Positions 23,873-35,120 of a stretch of DNA of 64,000 nt are shown one piece after another. The position numbers and the translations under genes are program-made. Below the pieces are notes generated by a model. That model saw only the letters and a list, made by a program, of their open reading frames with translations. It searched no databases and had not been told where the DNA came from. This stretch comes from Ascaphus truei (lineage: Eukaryota; Chordata; Amphibia; Anura; Ascaphidae). Positions within the stretch are counted from its first letter, which is position 1, and each line of letters begins with the position of its first letter. The stretch covers positions 56,561,352-56,625,351 of the forward strand of contig CM071570.1 in assembly GCA_036426205.1 (NCBI GenBank), in the 5' to 3' direction.

Positions 23873-24204
23873 ACTGAGACCGCAGCTTCATGAGTCACTA
23901 CCCTGACACAAGAGAACGCTCTTCCCATGAGTGCTAAAGGCCATGTCTATATATACTGTGCTATATGAATGCACACACAAATCTCTTACACATACAAATG
24001 TACAATGTAATGCTATCCCTATATACCAATAGGGACCACATAGTATCTACACACACTTTTAGTAATGCAACACCCTCTTACATTTCTACACCTACCCACA
24101 ACATTGGTATACACTCCCACTCCACACACACCTTTTGTAAAGAGCTGCATACACTGTGGACGCTTTATAGATTTATATTTACACAGATACACACACATAC
24201 TCAG

Positions 24205-24250
24205 GCGTGCCCCTGAGGAAGGTCTTATACAGGACCGAAACGTTGGATTT
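24205..24250 (+). ncRNA. Hammerhead-like motif in the Penelope-like 3' region
   Basis: It reads CTGAGGA, an extra A, stem GGTC/GACC around an 8-base loop, GAAA, then ACGT and T. The core boxes are intact. Stem I is limited to about CC/GG. It lies 330 bp downstream of the GIY-YIG remnant. Confidence 0.5.
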
Positions 24251-24332
24251 ATATGTGCCTGCTTTTTTTCAATACACTTTTGCAATATACCTTGAGTGCT
24301 GTTTTTTGTCTCCCTGGTGGGACACCTGGTTT

Positions 24333-24335
<3 letters not shown>

Positions 24336-24369
<34 letters not shown>

Positions 24370-24430
24370 TTATATATAGATAGTATATATATATATTAGA
24401 TTAGATATTATATATATATATATATATAAT
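24336..24430. repeat. (TA)n-rich microsatellite
   Basis: Interrupted TA repeats with TAGATTA variants. Confidence 0.9.
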
Positions 24431-24800
24431 ACTAGAGAAGAACAGAGAGCGCACACCCATAGTGTAAAAAAGTAAATTTAATGTTAAAAAAGAGGACAAG
24501 GGGATTAAGGACACTCACAAAAGTACAAGAATTAAAAGCAGTTTGTGATATAATCACCAACAACAGGGCAACACCGTCCTGGAACACATCAGTGGATCGA
24601 TATCCAGTCCGGTTCACCTCCAGCAATTTGGATGATTGAAAACGCTGTCTCTCTGCTTGTAATGCAATTTAAAGTTATCAGCCTCAGATCAGCTCCATGC
24701 GCTCTCCAGCAATAGACTGCGCACTGCGTGATGATGTAATGTCGTGGTGACGTACCCTGACGTGTTTCGTCACTACAGTGACTTTTTCAAAGGGAATACC
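24431..24800 (-). mobile_element. PLE-like short retroposon with hammerhead-like motif
   Basis: The left end AGAAGAACAGAGAGCGCACAC is the reverse of the tail seen at 55296 and 56147 and in the 60972 element. The right end is the motif at 24752-24793. No reading frame is present. Confidence 0.55.
24752..24793 (-). ncRNA. Hammerhead-like motif with perfect stem II and GUC site
   Basis: On the - strand: CCCT, a degenerate box (TTGAAAA), stem GTCACT/AGTGAC, GAAA, a short ACACGT, then C and AGGG. CCCT/AGGG can form stem I directly after a GTC, the canonical hammerhead cleavage triplet. The first box is decayed, so present activity is unlikely. Confidence 0.45.
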
Positions 24801-25969
24801 AACATGGTGGAGGGCTCGGTTTTTATAGGCACACCTACATCAAGGGGAGTGGTCAAAGGAGCGACCAGCGGCCAATCGTCAGTGCCTATACAGAATAGCT
24901 AAGACACCGGTGATTACCCAATGGAGACGCCCGTAACCATCCCTGTACATGAAAAAACCAATGCTGCACAAAATACAATATATTAATAGGCATATAAACC
25001 GCAAGTAATTGATAATAATAATCATATATCGTATAAACAAAACTAAATCACAAACAAAAATAGAAATGTAAGATGATAAATATAAATGATAATAAATTAT
25101 AATAATGATGATTACAACACACAATAATAAAATACTTAACATATGTGTGTGCTTGTGCATGCAAATGGACACATAAAATCATGTCCCACCTACATACACA
25201 ATACACAAACAATGAAGGACCCTCAATTATAATATTTACAATCAGAAAATCATATATTAAATCATGAATATTAAAATATGTCCATATGTATATATTAATA
25301 CACATAACCCAGATCACTCACCATTCCAAAAAGTGGAATATATACATGTATAATTATGTATATAAAGGAGTAATGACCAAATCAATACAACCACACGAGG
25401 AAGCATATAAAATGCTTATTCAATAGCAATAATATACATTCTTATACCCCAACAAAAATGAAAAAGGGGGGATATTATTTACCCACATGATTTCAATGTG
25501 ATTGACTCAACCATAAATGTAGACTTCAAGGCTAAAAACTCTATAAAAACTCTAAATATTATAGGACTAAAAAAGGAGTGGAGAAAAGGGGGAAATACAC
25601 CCACCCACCATTCCCATGTATTTCCCCCTTTTCTCCACTCCTTTTTTAGTCAAGATATCCCTAGAAAATATACCAAACTTTAATGTCATCAATTATAACA
25701 TGTTAAAACATATTAAAGCCAAAAGGGGCGGGACCCTGAATAGACAAAAAGTGCATATATTCCACAATGGCAGGATGGGCTGACTACACATACTGTACAT
25801 GCATTAGCTTTTATTTAATGTGTAGGTATAGTCAGCCCATCCGCTGTGTTAATGAAGTCTTATCCAATAGACTTTCATCCTTTACATCTGCTAGAGCATG
25901 CATGCATAATTAATTATCTGTAGGGCGTGATCCCTCTACTGACCAGAACTTAAACAGTGTTTATATGTT
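24801..25969. other. AT-rich retroposon debris
   Basis: AT-rich sequence with many ATA words and an imperfect inverted repeat around 25775-25845 (GGATGGGCTGACTA and TAGTCAGCCCATCC). A perfect hairpin at 25565-25651 is listed separately. No gene is recognised. Confidence 0.4.
25565..25651. repeat. Perfect 35-bp inverted repeat with 17-base loop
   Basis: The arm 25565-25599 (GACTAAAAAAGGAGTGGAGA...) is exactly complementary to 25617-25651. The stem has no mismatch. It overlaps no MITE terminus that I can recognise. Confidence 0.9.
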
Positions 25970-26012
25970 ACTCTTTGATAAAGCTTCTCCACGGCGGGAA
26001 ACGCATCAGAGT
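25970..26012 (+). ncRNA. Hammerhead-like motif, stem I and AUC site preserved
   Basis: ACTCT (25970-25974) and AGAGT (26008-26012) pair perfectly as stem I. Between them lie TTGATAA (a decayed CUGANGA box), a weak stem II, GAAA and CGCATC. The subtype matches the copy at 37115. Confidence 0.4.
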
Positions 26013-26854
26013 ATTTTTAAGATGTGTGTATTTTTGGCATTCTGTATATGCCCAATAAATAGTCAAACGTTTTTTGCCTCCAGCCCTTGCTTACAATTGC
26101 AGTGCTCTACCTTCTACTTTTTCTATTCTTATATCATAGGTGGGGCAGCATTATTAAACCCCCAAACTGCCTTTTCTGTTCTTTATGAGTTTTTATACTG
26201 CAGTAACGCATCAAACAGTTGAGGTGGTTTGTCAATGGTAAAACAAAAAGTTTTACTGACTTTACAATTAGGTGGTACAGACTTATCCAAATTTCCATTC
26301 AACCTTGCCCTTGACTTTCGATGCAAACAATTTTAGCTTACTCCAAGTTTGCAAAGTATTCAGCATTCAGCGAGGGAGAAAGGGCGAGGCGGGAGGGAGA
26401 GTTGAAAAAGTCTTGTTATTGCTCATCTGTTTTGCTCCATTTGAAGTAATGCAAATGTTTAAGAATGTGACAATGTACAGAAAATTCTCGAAAAAATTAC
26501 TGAACCACGTTGTTTTTTAGCCATCAACACATTTTAAGCCCGTGTCTTTTTTTCCCCCGATGCACCTGAGATTTGTTCTAGCCATTCATTCGCCAAAAAG
26601 ATCTTTTATTGCCTTTTCTCTATTTATTGAAGGGCCATATGAATGGAAATACTGTATAAAAACATTACTTCATACTAAATTGTCATATATCAAGTTAGGA
26701 TGGTATTTAAAGATCTATTAATTGAACTGTTCATTTATTAATTACATTTTTATTTGGATTGATTCCAAATTAAATTAAATAGATCTGAAGTCTTCTAGAG
26801 CAAGGGGAAGATGGCTTCACAGCACAACACATCGTTTTTATCCTTGTTTGGCAG
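26013..26854. other. AT-rich DNA, no gene seen apart from the exon candidate that follows
   Basis: No coding segment. The final 20 bases (GTTTTTATCCTTGTTTGGCAG) form a good polypyrimidine tract and acceptor for the candidate exon at 26855. Confidence 0.4.
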
Positions 26855-26910
26855 GTGTACTTTTGCAGGAAGACATGTTAAAAAAGTCTTCTAACAAGAT
26901 GGACACTTAA
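26855..26910 (+). CDS. Candidate terminal exon with stop codon (unidentified gene)
   Basis: A strong acceptor (T-rich tract and GGCAG) is followed by a phase-1 frame. Joined to the G left by 14236-14319, it reads GVLLQEDMLKKSSNKMDT and stops at TAA 26908-26910. Three candidate segments thus chain in one phase with no internal stop, from an acidic stretch through a basic linker to a short C-terminus. An AATAAA at 27280-27285 could end the 3' untranslated region, 370 bp downstream. I do not recognise the protein. The 12.5-kb preceding intron would contain the Helitron and the Penelope debris, as is normal in large genomes. Chance agreement remains possible. Confidence 0.4.
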
Positions 26911-27712
26911 AACTCGGTGGCTCTCAGGGATAAAGAAGATTAGCAAGTACATGTAACAGCTGACACAGTTAGTTTAACAGCTACATGTCTGAAAATAGTT
27001 TTACTGATGATAATTGGCAAAATTACACAATTACCTTACATAATTTTCTATAATTTGTCACAAATGTGAATGTGATGCTCAATCTTGACCTCACATAGAG
27101 TTTGTATTACTTTCAAATCTTTTTAGGAAGCTATTCCTTTATAGGTCAAATCATGTTATTATTTGGCCTGCAACAGGAAGCGAATGTAGCTAAATACATC
27201 AATTGACTTACATGAAATAAGAAACACATGTTTGGTATAGCTAGGTACAGTACTATAGCTTGTACAGGTGTTGCAGGCAAATAAATATATCTAGCCCACG
27301 AGACAGGAAAAGCATATAAACTAAAATACCTTGGAAGGAGTTTAGCATTTCAAAATGCACCAATACAACACATACATTCACTATAACACACACAGCGCTA
27401 GCCTCACTATATATTACGATATACAGCTGCGTTATAATGTGACGTTATTAAGAAATGGGGTCACTCCAGTATTGTTAAGAATTATCTCTGTATTGACTAA
27501 GAATTATTTATTCGGAAATGGGTAGTGCTATTAATCTAAATAGCATATATGAAAATACTGTTCGCTTGGCCTTAAAGCGAGGTAACCACACAAATAAGCG
27601 GCAACTTGCAACCACACAAAACAGCAAAACCATGCTGGTGATGTAATTGTGGAATGTTGGAAGATGTTGCACTTTTCTACCATTGGGTGATGTAATAGGA
27701 TTTCTTACAAAC
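26911..27712. other. AT-rich stretch; possible 3' untranslated region, no other feature
   Basis: One AATAAA at 27280-27285 follows the candidate stop codon. Nothing else is recognised. Confidence 0.35.
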
Positions 27713-27806
27713 CCCTACTGCAGGTGTGGCCAACTATAGTCCTCAAGGGCCACCAACAAGTCAGGTTTTCAGGCTATCCCTGCTTCAGCACAGATGGCTC
27801 AATCAG

Positions 27807-29778
27807 GGCATCAGACAGATTTCCCGGGGCCCAGGGCTATAGAGTTACATCCGCCCCCCCCCACCATTGTTGGCACTATTGAGAGCCCTCCCATTTCACA
27901 CCTCATGAGCCCCCTCTATTTCCCCCTTCTTCCCATGTGTTTCTCTCCCCTCCATCTCACTCCCTCTTCCTCACTCACCACCTCTCACTCTCCCCACTCC
28001 CGCCTCATATGTATTTCTCTCCTCTGCGTCTCACTCCCTCCCTCACCCCACTCTCTCCTCTTACTCGCACCCACCTTCCATCAATTACCCCACTCTCACT
28101 AATTCTCCCCCACAAAATACATATCAAAAAACCCCACCCCCAATACATATTAAAAAGACACCCCTCCAATACATATAAAAATACCCCCACTCCCCCAATA
28201 CATGTATAAAATACCCCTACTCCCCCCCAATACATATAAAAATACACCCCACTCCCTCAATACATATTAAAAAATACTCCCATTCACCCCCAATACATAT
28301 TAAAAAATATCCCCACTCCCCCCCATACATATTAAAAAATATCCCCACTCCCCCCCAGTACATATAAAAAAATATCTCCACTCCTCCCCAATACATATTA
28401 AAAAATATCCCCACTCCTCCCCAATAGATATTAAAAAATACCCCCATACATATAAAAATATCCCAACCCCCAATACATATAAAAATACCTCCACTCCCCC
28501 CAATACATATAAAAATACCCCCAATCCCCCCAATACATATAAAAATACCCACACTCCCTCCAATACATATTAAAAAATATCCCCACTCCTCCCTAATACA
28601 TATTAAAAAATATCCCCAACTCCTCCCCAATAGATATTAAAAAATACCCCCCATCTGACATATAAAAATATCCCACACCCCAATACATAGAAAAATACCC
28701 CTCCACACGCACACCAATTACACTATAAAATGCACCCAATGCCCCCCCAATTACAGATAAAAATATCCCACTCCCCCACCATACATATTAAAAAAATATA
28801 GCCCCACTCCCCCCATTCATTTACAAAAGTATCATCCACTCACTCCCAATACATATTATAAAACTATCCCCCACTTCCTCCCACAATAGATAGACGAAAA
28901 AATAACAGACATATATAAATCAAAATATACAACCACCCATACAGATAAAAAAGTACTACCGCTCCACTCCAACCCCAATACAATAAAAATACTCCACTAC
29001 CCCCCAATTACATTAAAAATACCCCCAATCCCCCCAATACATATAAAAATACACCACACTCATTAACCTCCATACATATAAAAAATACCCACACTACTCC
29101 CTCCATACATATAAAAATACCCACACTCCTCCCTACAATACATATAAAAAATACCCACACTCCCTCCATACATATAAAAATACCCACACTCCCTCCAATA
29201 CATATAAAAATACCCACACTCCCTCCAATACATATAAAAATACCCACACCTTGCCCTCCAATACATATAAAAATACCCACACTCCCTCCAATACATATAA
29301 AAATACCCCCACTACCCCCTAATACATATAATATAAAACAGACTTACTTTGGGGATGGTCTCAGGCAGGGCCGGTGGCTGTGGGGTGCCCGGCCGGCGTT
29401 GCAAGCTGGGCCTGACCTTTCCAGGTTTCCCTCAGCTTCCTGCAGGCCTCTCCCTCACTCTGGGCCACACCAAGCTTCCGACATCAGTGTACGCCGGGAC
29501 TCCCTCTCATGCCGGCGTGCACCGGAAGCCGAGGCCCAGCTTACTTCCTGCGTGCTGATGTCAGAGAGACCTGTCGCGTGCCAGCGTTGGAAGCTCGGCA
29601 TGGGTCAGAGTGAGCGAGAGGCCTGCAGGCTGCTGTAGGAGAGCCGGGGCCCGTCCGCGACCGCCAGCGGGCTCTGGCAAGAGGTCGGGCCCAATTCGCA
29701 GAACTGTCCGGCTGGGCCTCCTGCAGTCACCGGACCCGGGACACCTGTCCCGGCTCTCCCCCCCTGTCAGCGGTCCTG
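27807..29778. mobile_element. Insertion carrying a 30-bp minisatellite
   Basis: An 11-bp GGCTCAATCAG lies at both edges (27796-27806 and 29779-29789). The insert starts GGCATCAGACAGATTTCCC, runs through pyrimidine-rich sequence, a 30-bp tandem array (28130-29335) and a GC-rich block (29340-29770) with inverted CCTGCAGGCCTCTCCC words, and ends GTCAGCGGTCCTGG. It has no poly-A tail and no reading frame that is not repeat-derived. The class is unknown. Confidence 0.6.
28130..29335. repeat. 30-bp minisatellite, about 40 degenerate units
   Basis: Units resemble CCAATACATATAAAAATACCC followed by CACTCCCT. The most regular units are at 29150-29310. The Gly/Ile/Tyr-rich frames on the minus strand are repeat artefacts. 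Confidence 0.9.
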
Positions 29779-29902
29779 GGCTCAATCAGTGGCTCCATTG
29801 AAGACTGACATATACAGCCACCTGTGCTAAAGCAGGGATGTCCTGAAAAGCTTACCTGTTGGTGGCCCTTGAGGACTGGCGTTGGCCACCTCTGCCCTAC
29901 TG

Positions 29903-30399
29903 TATGTCACAAACCTATTTAACCTCAAAAAGCATACTATCAATATGTGCAAATATAAACCTGTTAGTAGCTCAAGTTAACTGTGACTAGATGGGCACCT
30001 TGGGCTACTAAGAGGTTTAATATATTAATTTGTTCTTCAGAGTTAATATTATTATTATCACTGCAGAAAACCCCCACACAGTTGTCATTGTTTTATCACT
30101 AGCAACATGGTTTAAGTGAATAGGTCAATTAATAACATTGAAGTTAAACACTGATAACACCAATATTTTAATTTATCAACCTTTAGTGAATCTAGGCTGT
30201 AGATGTGTTTACACACACACTTATACACACATGTTCTTTTAAAATACATGCCCAATGACATTGAATTACACACACACATTTTCTCTCTTAAATTCACACA
30301 GATATTTATTCAACAAGGCAGCAAAAACGAAAACGCAAACCCAAACACCCGTTTTAGAAAGTGTAATTAATTAAATACAGATTTTATATCACCATATAG
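29903..30399. other. AT-rich DNA, no feature
   Basis: Nothing recognised beyond short ACAC runs at 30210-30280. Confidence 0.4.
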
Positions 30400-30419
30400 G
30401 GTGATGCAGCTGGTTGAAG

Positions 30420-31045
30420 AGTGTTTCTCAACAACCCTGAGATAGACGTCACAAAGCTCTCCAAAGCGCGAACTCCCCATAAGCATGTAAAAATAACAAA
30501 GTAAACATATTGCAAATGTGCAATAAATGTATAAAATAAATGATAAAACTTGTGAGTGCCCACTCGTGTGGTGGATGTATTGTTCAAGCGTTTTCAGATA
30601 TTATCTGGTCTGGATCAGTAGTGGATGAAACAGGAACTTTCCAGATCATACAACAAAAGAAGAGGCAGGATAGTGTAACACAATTTTATAATTAAAATAC
30701 AAATATACAAATAAGCAGTGAGCCTATTCAACTCACATGCTCCAGGTATATCACAAGCATTTAGACCACTTTGGGTCTCATAGTGTCGACATCCTGAAGG
30801 TGCTCAGCTGATTCCAGGCTCCTCTTGCGTCTCACTTCTGGGTTCACCGGCTGGTGACGTCACAATGACATTTCAGCCAATGGGAGCCTCCAATTTCTGC
30901 TTCTTTGGTGCAGGCAACAGGGAACAGCACGGCAGCGCTTGTAATACTTGCAAAATGCAGGGACCACCTATGCATTTTGTTCAGGTCACTGAAGCTTCCT
31001 CAGGGGGGAAATGGACCCCTGAGGAATTTCAGTGACCTGCTTACT
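30420..31045 (-). mobile_element. PLE-like retroposon debris ending in a hairpin
   Basis: It resembles the other minus-strand retroposons in layout. It ends at an inverted repeat, 30982-31006 against 31016-31039 (CAGGTCACTGAAGC... / ...CAGTGACCTG), which contains CCCTGAGGAA on both strands, as in the first box of the hammerhead-like motif, but no GAAA box. The boundaries are uncertain. Confidence 0.35.
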
Positions 31046-31049
31046 AACA

Positions 31050-32635
31050 CAAACGGACGAAGCCGGTTTCATTGTTCCCCCGGCAAACAAAACATATCCC
31101 GTCAACGCAGAATATCACAGAGTTTTCAAAGGATTCAATGGCAGTGTTTGGCATAATATATGTCCCACCAGAGGAACAATGAAGTCTGCTACATCTGTAT
31201 GTTTTATACCAAGACATGCTCATTCAGAGCCGTCATATTCACACACCTAAGATCATAGCTGAAGATGTTGAAATACTGTATGTTGAATTTAGAACCTGGA
31301 AATAAGGACATACAATTTAATATGCAAGATCATACTGCAAGGATGGACATGTGCACCAACAGTGCACAGAAAGCTGAGTACCAGCGTACACTACAAGTTA
31401 GAGAAAACAATGACATGCTATTTGTATTTTTTTTTTTAGAATTGTTATGCTTTTAGCACAGATTGAAATATATTTGTTATAAATAAATTGCTTCAACTTT
31501 TTTGTCTAGTGAGATGAGACAATTTTCATGAAAGACAATCATATATCTTTTTGACGTTAATGTCTCGTGGTAGGATAAAAGATAGCCACTTAGTTCAGTA
31601 TGTAAGAGCTGTATATCACTTTTACTTAAATATAAATAAACTAACTTGGCAGAATCCAGACTTTCAAATCAGGTTTTTTGTGGGGATGTACATACTGTAT
31701 GTTGTAAAGTGTTGCTCTGTGCATCTCTGGAGCATGCCTACAGTTTTATATTGAGTATAGTGTTTTACCAAGGGTAGCTATCACTGGTGTTGTATACACA
31801 AGAAGCCAAACTCGTCCGGTTTAATGTGTGTGCTTTTTCTGAAAAATTTTAATTTATTGTCGCCATTTTCTGTTTTTCACTACACTGCAATGTATATTTT
31901 AAGTATGCTTCTTTGGAAAGCCTAATTCATAGATTTACACGTACAGTACACTGCAAAATATGCACAGTAACAATATTTTAAACCAATTTAGAAACCAGGG
32001 AGTCTTTTTTGCTAAAGTCCGCCAGCTTCAAAACTGAGACAAATCCCCAAAAAACAACCTAATTGAAAGCAATGGGATTTTTTCCTTTGATAAATTCTGG
32101 TACAATTCTTTTGCATTAGTTTTGCTCCAGTTTTTAATCGGGGACGGACACATTATTAATTAATACCATAGAAGAGATATTAATCTGGACTAATATCCAG
32201 AATAATGATATTAGGATATGCAGATGTTACTTCTAAAAACTAAAATGAGTAGGCATTAGGAATTAGTTATTATAACTCTTACAAATCCATTTGGTACTTT
32301 CTAGAAGTCGTACATTTCGACATGGTCTTATTGCACCAGCTAATTCCTTTCTGCTGCATATTAACTAATTATACAAATGTCAAAATTGAATGGACAAGCA
32401 CCACCAATGTATGTACTCATTGAAATGCAACTATAATAAATAGAACAATGCAAAGTTCTGGTCCAATTACTGTATCATTGACATCTGAAGCTGACACGTT
32501 ATGCATGATATTTCCCATCAATAAGCCTGCTTACTTTTAAATCATTATTTTAAAAAATATGAATGGTGTTTTTTTACCAATGTAGCCATGTGTAAAATTG
32601 GTGTACAGATCTCTTTCATACTGAGCAGTAACTCC
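31050..32635. other. AT-rich DNA, no gene seen
   Basis: Only short frames of ordinary composition occur. No convincing exon. Confidence 0.4.
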
Positions 32636-33391
32636 TGTTAAAAGGGCAGGGTTGCCAGTAGTCATCATGGAGGTTTGCCCTCAACCCATGTGATGTGTAA
32701 GATAGTAGCAAAGGAAGTGACAGCATGCTCTGTGTCCACTGTTAGTGACACAGAGGTGAGTCTTACTGGAACCTATATATATATTACGCCTCACTTCCTA
32801 AAGTTGTTGTTGTTGCTGCTGAGTCAAGGTTCAGTTCAAGGTGTTCATCCTCAGTGTCTGCAGCAGTTCAAGTCTGTCTGTCAGAGTGGCAAGGGACAAT
32901 CTGATTACACACTGTGTCCAGGGCTCTGGCACAGCTGGTGGTCTCCCTTAGGGAAGAGGTGGAAAGACAACTTGATTAAAGAGTCAGGAGGAACCTTCTG
33001 AATGGAGTGCCATTACAATATGTGCGGCTAAGTGTCGGCCGCTGTGATGGACAGTCTGCCACACGACATGCTAATAAAGATGCCCATGAAAAGACCCTTC
33101 TTGCCTGTGAGTGGAGTTACTCAGGCAGAAGGTGCACCCAGGAGTTCCCTTCCAGAAACTCCTCCCTGCTATCGTGGGGATCTGGATGGGATGGAGGCGC
33201 TGTGCCAAATGTGAATAGGACTCAGCACACTACCTCAGACGCCTGTCATGGTGAAATCCCCACTACCAACGAGCGGGAGACTCAGGAGTCCTGTGAGCCA
33301 GAAGGTGCACCACACTACACTGACATGTAACTGGGGGCAGATTCAGACCATAGGGGCCCATATGAGATTGGGTAGGGGTCGAACCGTTACA
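32636..33391 (+). mobile_element. Possible solo LTR
   Basis: It starts TGTTAAAAGGGCAGGG and ends CGAACCGTTACA, with the TG...CA edges of an LTR. It is GC-richer than its flanks and contains TATATATAT (32777) and GCTAATAAAGATG (33068), which could be a promoter and a polyadenylation signal. The flanks ACTCC and CCAAG do not match, and there is no second copy in this window, so the call is tentative. Confidence 0.35.
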
Positions 33392-34350
33392 CCAAGAATA
33401 TATTAGGGTAATATAATTGAATAAAGTACATCTGAACATTATTGTTCAGGTGTTCGTCTTGGTGGTATTTATTAATCAGTGAATCAATATTTATTGAACT
33501 GTTTATTAACACAATACAGTACTTAGGGTTTGACTCTCCAGTATAGTAATAACTCTTGTGTAATGTACAATTGACATACTTAACTTTTTCAACTAGGAAT
33601 GAGATGTTTTCAAAGAATAAGTATATATGCAAAAATATACGATACATGTAGAAATGTGCAAAAATATGCAACAATTTTAGTCCTGCCCTGGATTGAAAAG
33701 GTTACGTATTTTTCTTTCCCTCTTCTCTCCTCTCCATGAAATGTACAATGTTGCATGCCTGTGAGAAATGCAATCTCAGGACAATAATTTGTGAGTGAAA
33801 CACAACCTTTCAACCTAATGAATAACATGGGCATACCTAATTTTGAGAGATATGTTTACATGCATGCAAAATGTGCATACTGCATTGGTTTGCTGCACCT
33901 ACACCATAAGCTGAAATGCTGCTTTTGCAGAATTTGGACATGCGAGAACTGTACAGTGAATATAGTGAGAGGAGTTTCTGTCCGAAATGTCTGTTCAGAA
34001 CACATAAAGAGAAAGAATCCTCTAGCAAGCACTCTTCCTCCACTAATATAGAAAATAAAATAAAAAATGTTTATTTAATGAATGAGAGAAACAAAAAAAG
34101 TAAAACCTAATAGATGCTGAGTGGTGCTACCAATACACTGTATGTAGGTTCATCTATACAATAGCAGGTGTACTTGCTATCTTTATGTTATCTTTATGTG
34201 TAGCCCAATAACAGTGGTGATAAATAGTATAATCAAGTAGCTCATAGGTAATAACGCATGTATCCCTCGATTTAAAACAGACAGGTACTGTAGAATGAGG
34301 TGACAAAATGACACCATGCACTGATCCCCAGATATACAAGGCCCTATGGT
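33392..34350. other. AT-rich DNA with one weak exon-like segment
   Basis: At 33931-34052 a segment after GCTTTTGCAG is open (LDMRELYSEYSERSFCPKC...) but has no donor site and no neighbour in phase. I do not call it an exon. Confidence 0.35.
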
Positions 34351-34354
34351 TGTG

Positions 34355-34990
34355 GAACAAAAGAAAAACACAGTACAAGTGCGCAACTATAATGAATAAA
34401 CAGAGTGAATTGAAATAAAGTGCATTAACCACTTAATACAAGTGAGTATAAGTAACTAGATTACCAATAAGGAGCGTCTGCTGCTGTGATAGGGTGGTCC
34501 AAAACCCTGAATCTAGGCTGATGAAGTGGCCTTTATAGTTGCTACGAAACTAGTTGGAATTATACTTTTATTGATCTACTAGTACCCTTAGTATTCTATC
34601 ACTTTGCTGGTTAAGTGAAGCTGGCGTGGGAGGCAGAGCTTACCCTGGTCGGTGAGACTGTCCCTCCTAAAGGACACTACTCCTAAACGAAGCTTGGGAC
34701 TTATCTACCTGGATTACGTGGAAGCCTAAAGGGAACCCTCTGCTTCTAAAGAGCCCAGCAGATGAAAGCACAGCTTGATATGACTGCAGAGTCCTGACAT
34801 TGGGTGATCCGCTGCAGCCTTCTCCTGTGTCCTGATACCTGAGTGGTAACAACTGTCATGGTTACAGTTACATGCCTGTTTTACCTTTATCTGATGTACG
34901 CAGAACCTTGAATTACTTTTTAAATAAATTGTTCATTCTTACTTCACCATGAGCGTTGTGCGCTGTTTTGTGTTTTGTTTTGCCTATGGT
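34355..34990 (+). mobile_element. Head-to-head PLE-like retroposon pair
   Basis: The left outer end (AACAAAAGAAAAACACAGTAC, then GTGCGCAACTATAATG) is the inverse of the right outer end (CACCATGAGCGTTGTGCGCTG, then TTTTGTGTTTTG). The hammerhead-like motif sits between them at 34518-34556. No protein is encoded. Confidence 0.5.
34518..34556 (+). ncRNA. Hammerhead-like motif, perfect CTGATGA box
   Basis: CTGATGA, an extra A, stem GTGGC/GCTAC (one G-U pair) around a 10-base loop, GAAA, then palindromic ACTAGT and T. The catalytic boxes match the hammerhead consensus. Stem I is not clear. Confidence 0.5.
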
Positions 34991-35120
34991 TGTGGGTATG
35001 AACTCACTGAGCGAAATGTCTGTTGCATGGAAATACTATTTTCATAGCTTAATGAATAGCCCCCTTAGAATCAAATGAACATCATAATGTCTATGTATCA
35101 CCTTTTATATATATTATATG
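34991..35120. other. No feature recognised
   Basis: Short AT-rich stretch. Confidence 0.3.

Larger units (their letters stand above)
23446..24335 (+). mobile_element. Penelope-like element, 5'-truncated, with inverted head
   Basis: Three parts are visible. 23446-23560 is the tail block in minus orientation (CTAACGAGATGCTTTTATTTG). 23584-23647 and 23889-23952 are inverted copies of one another that bracket the coding remnant. 23666-24335 is the plus-strand GIY-YIG frame and 3' region, which contains the hammerhead-like motif at 24205. Inverted partial copies are common in PLE insertions. The reverse transcriptase domain is missing. Confidence 0.7.
27721..29894. mobile_element. hAT palindromic MITE split by a 2-kb insertion
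   Basis: The left half (27721-27806) starts CAGGTGTGGCCAACTATAG. The right half (29779-29894) ends GGCGTTGGCCACCTCTG. The 8-bp CCCTACTG flanks both outer ends (27713-27720 and 29895-29902). The family is that of 16197-16384. The middle was opened by a later insertion flanked by GGCTCAATCAG. Confidence 0.8.

Noticed and set aside
28005..29296. Minus-strand Gly/Ile/Tyr-rich frames
   Set aside because: Periodic translation of the 30-bp minisatellite.
33378..33391. tRNA B-box-like GGGTCGAACCG
   Set aside because: No A box upstream at the right distance and no cloverleaf.
33931..34052. Possible Cys/Ser-rich exon after GCTTTTGCAG
   Set aside because: No donor site and no neighbouring exon in phase; the composition is ordinary.
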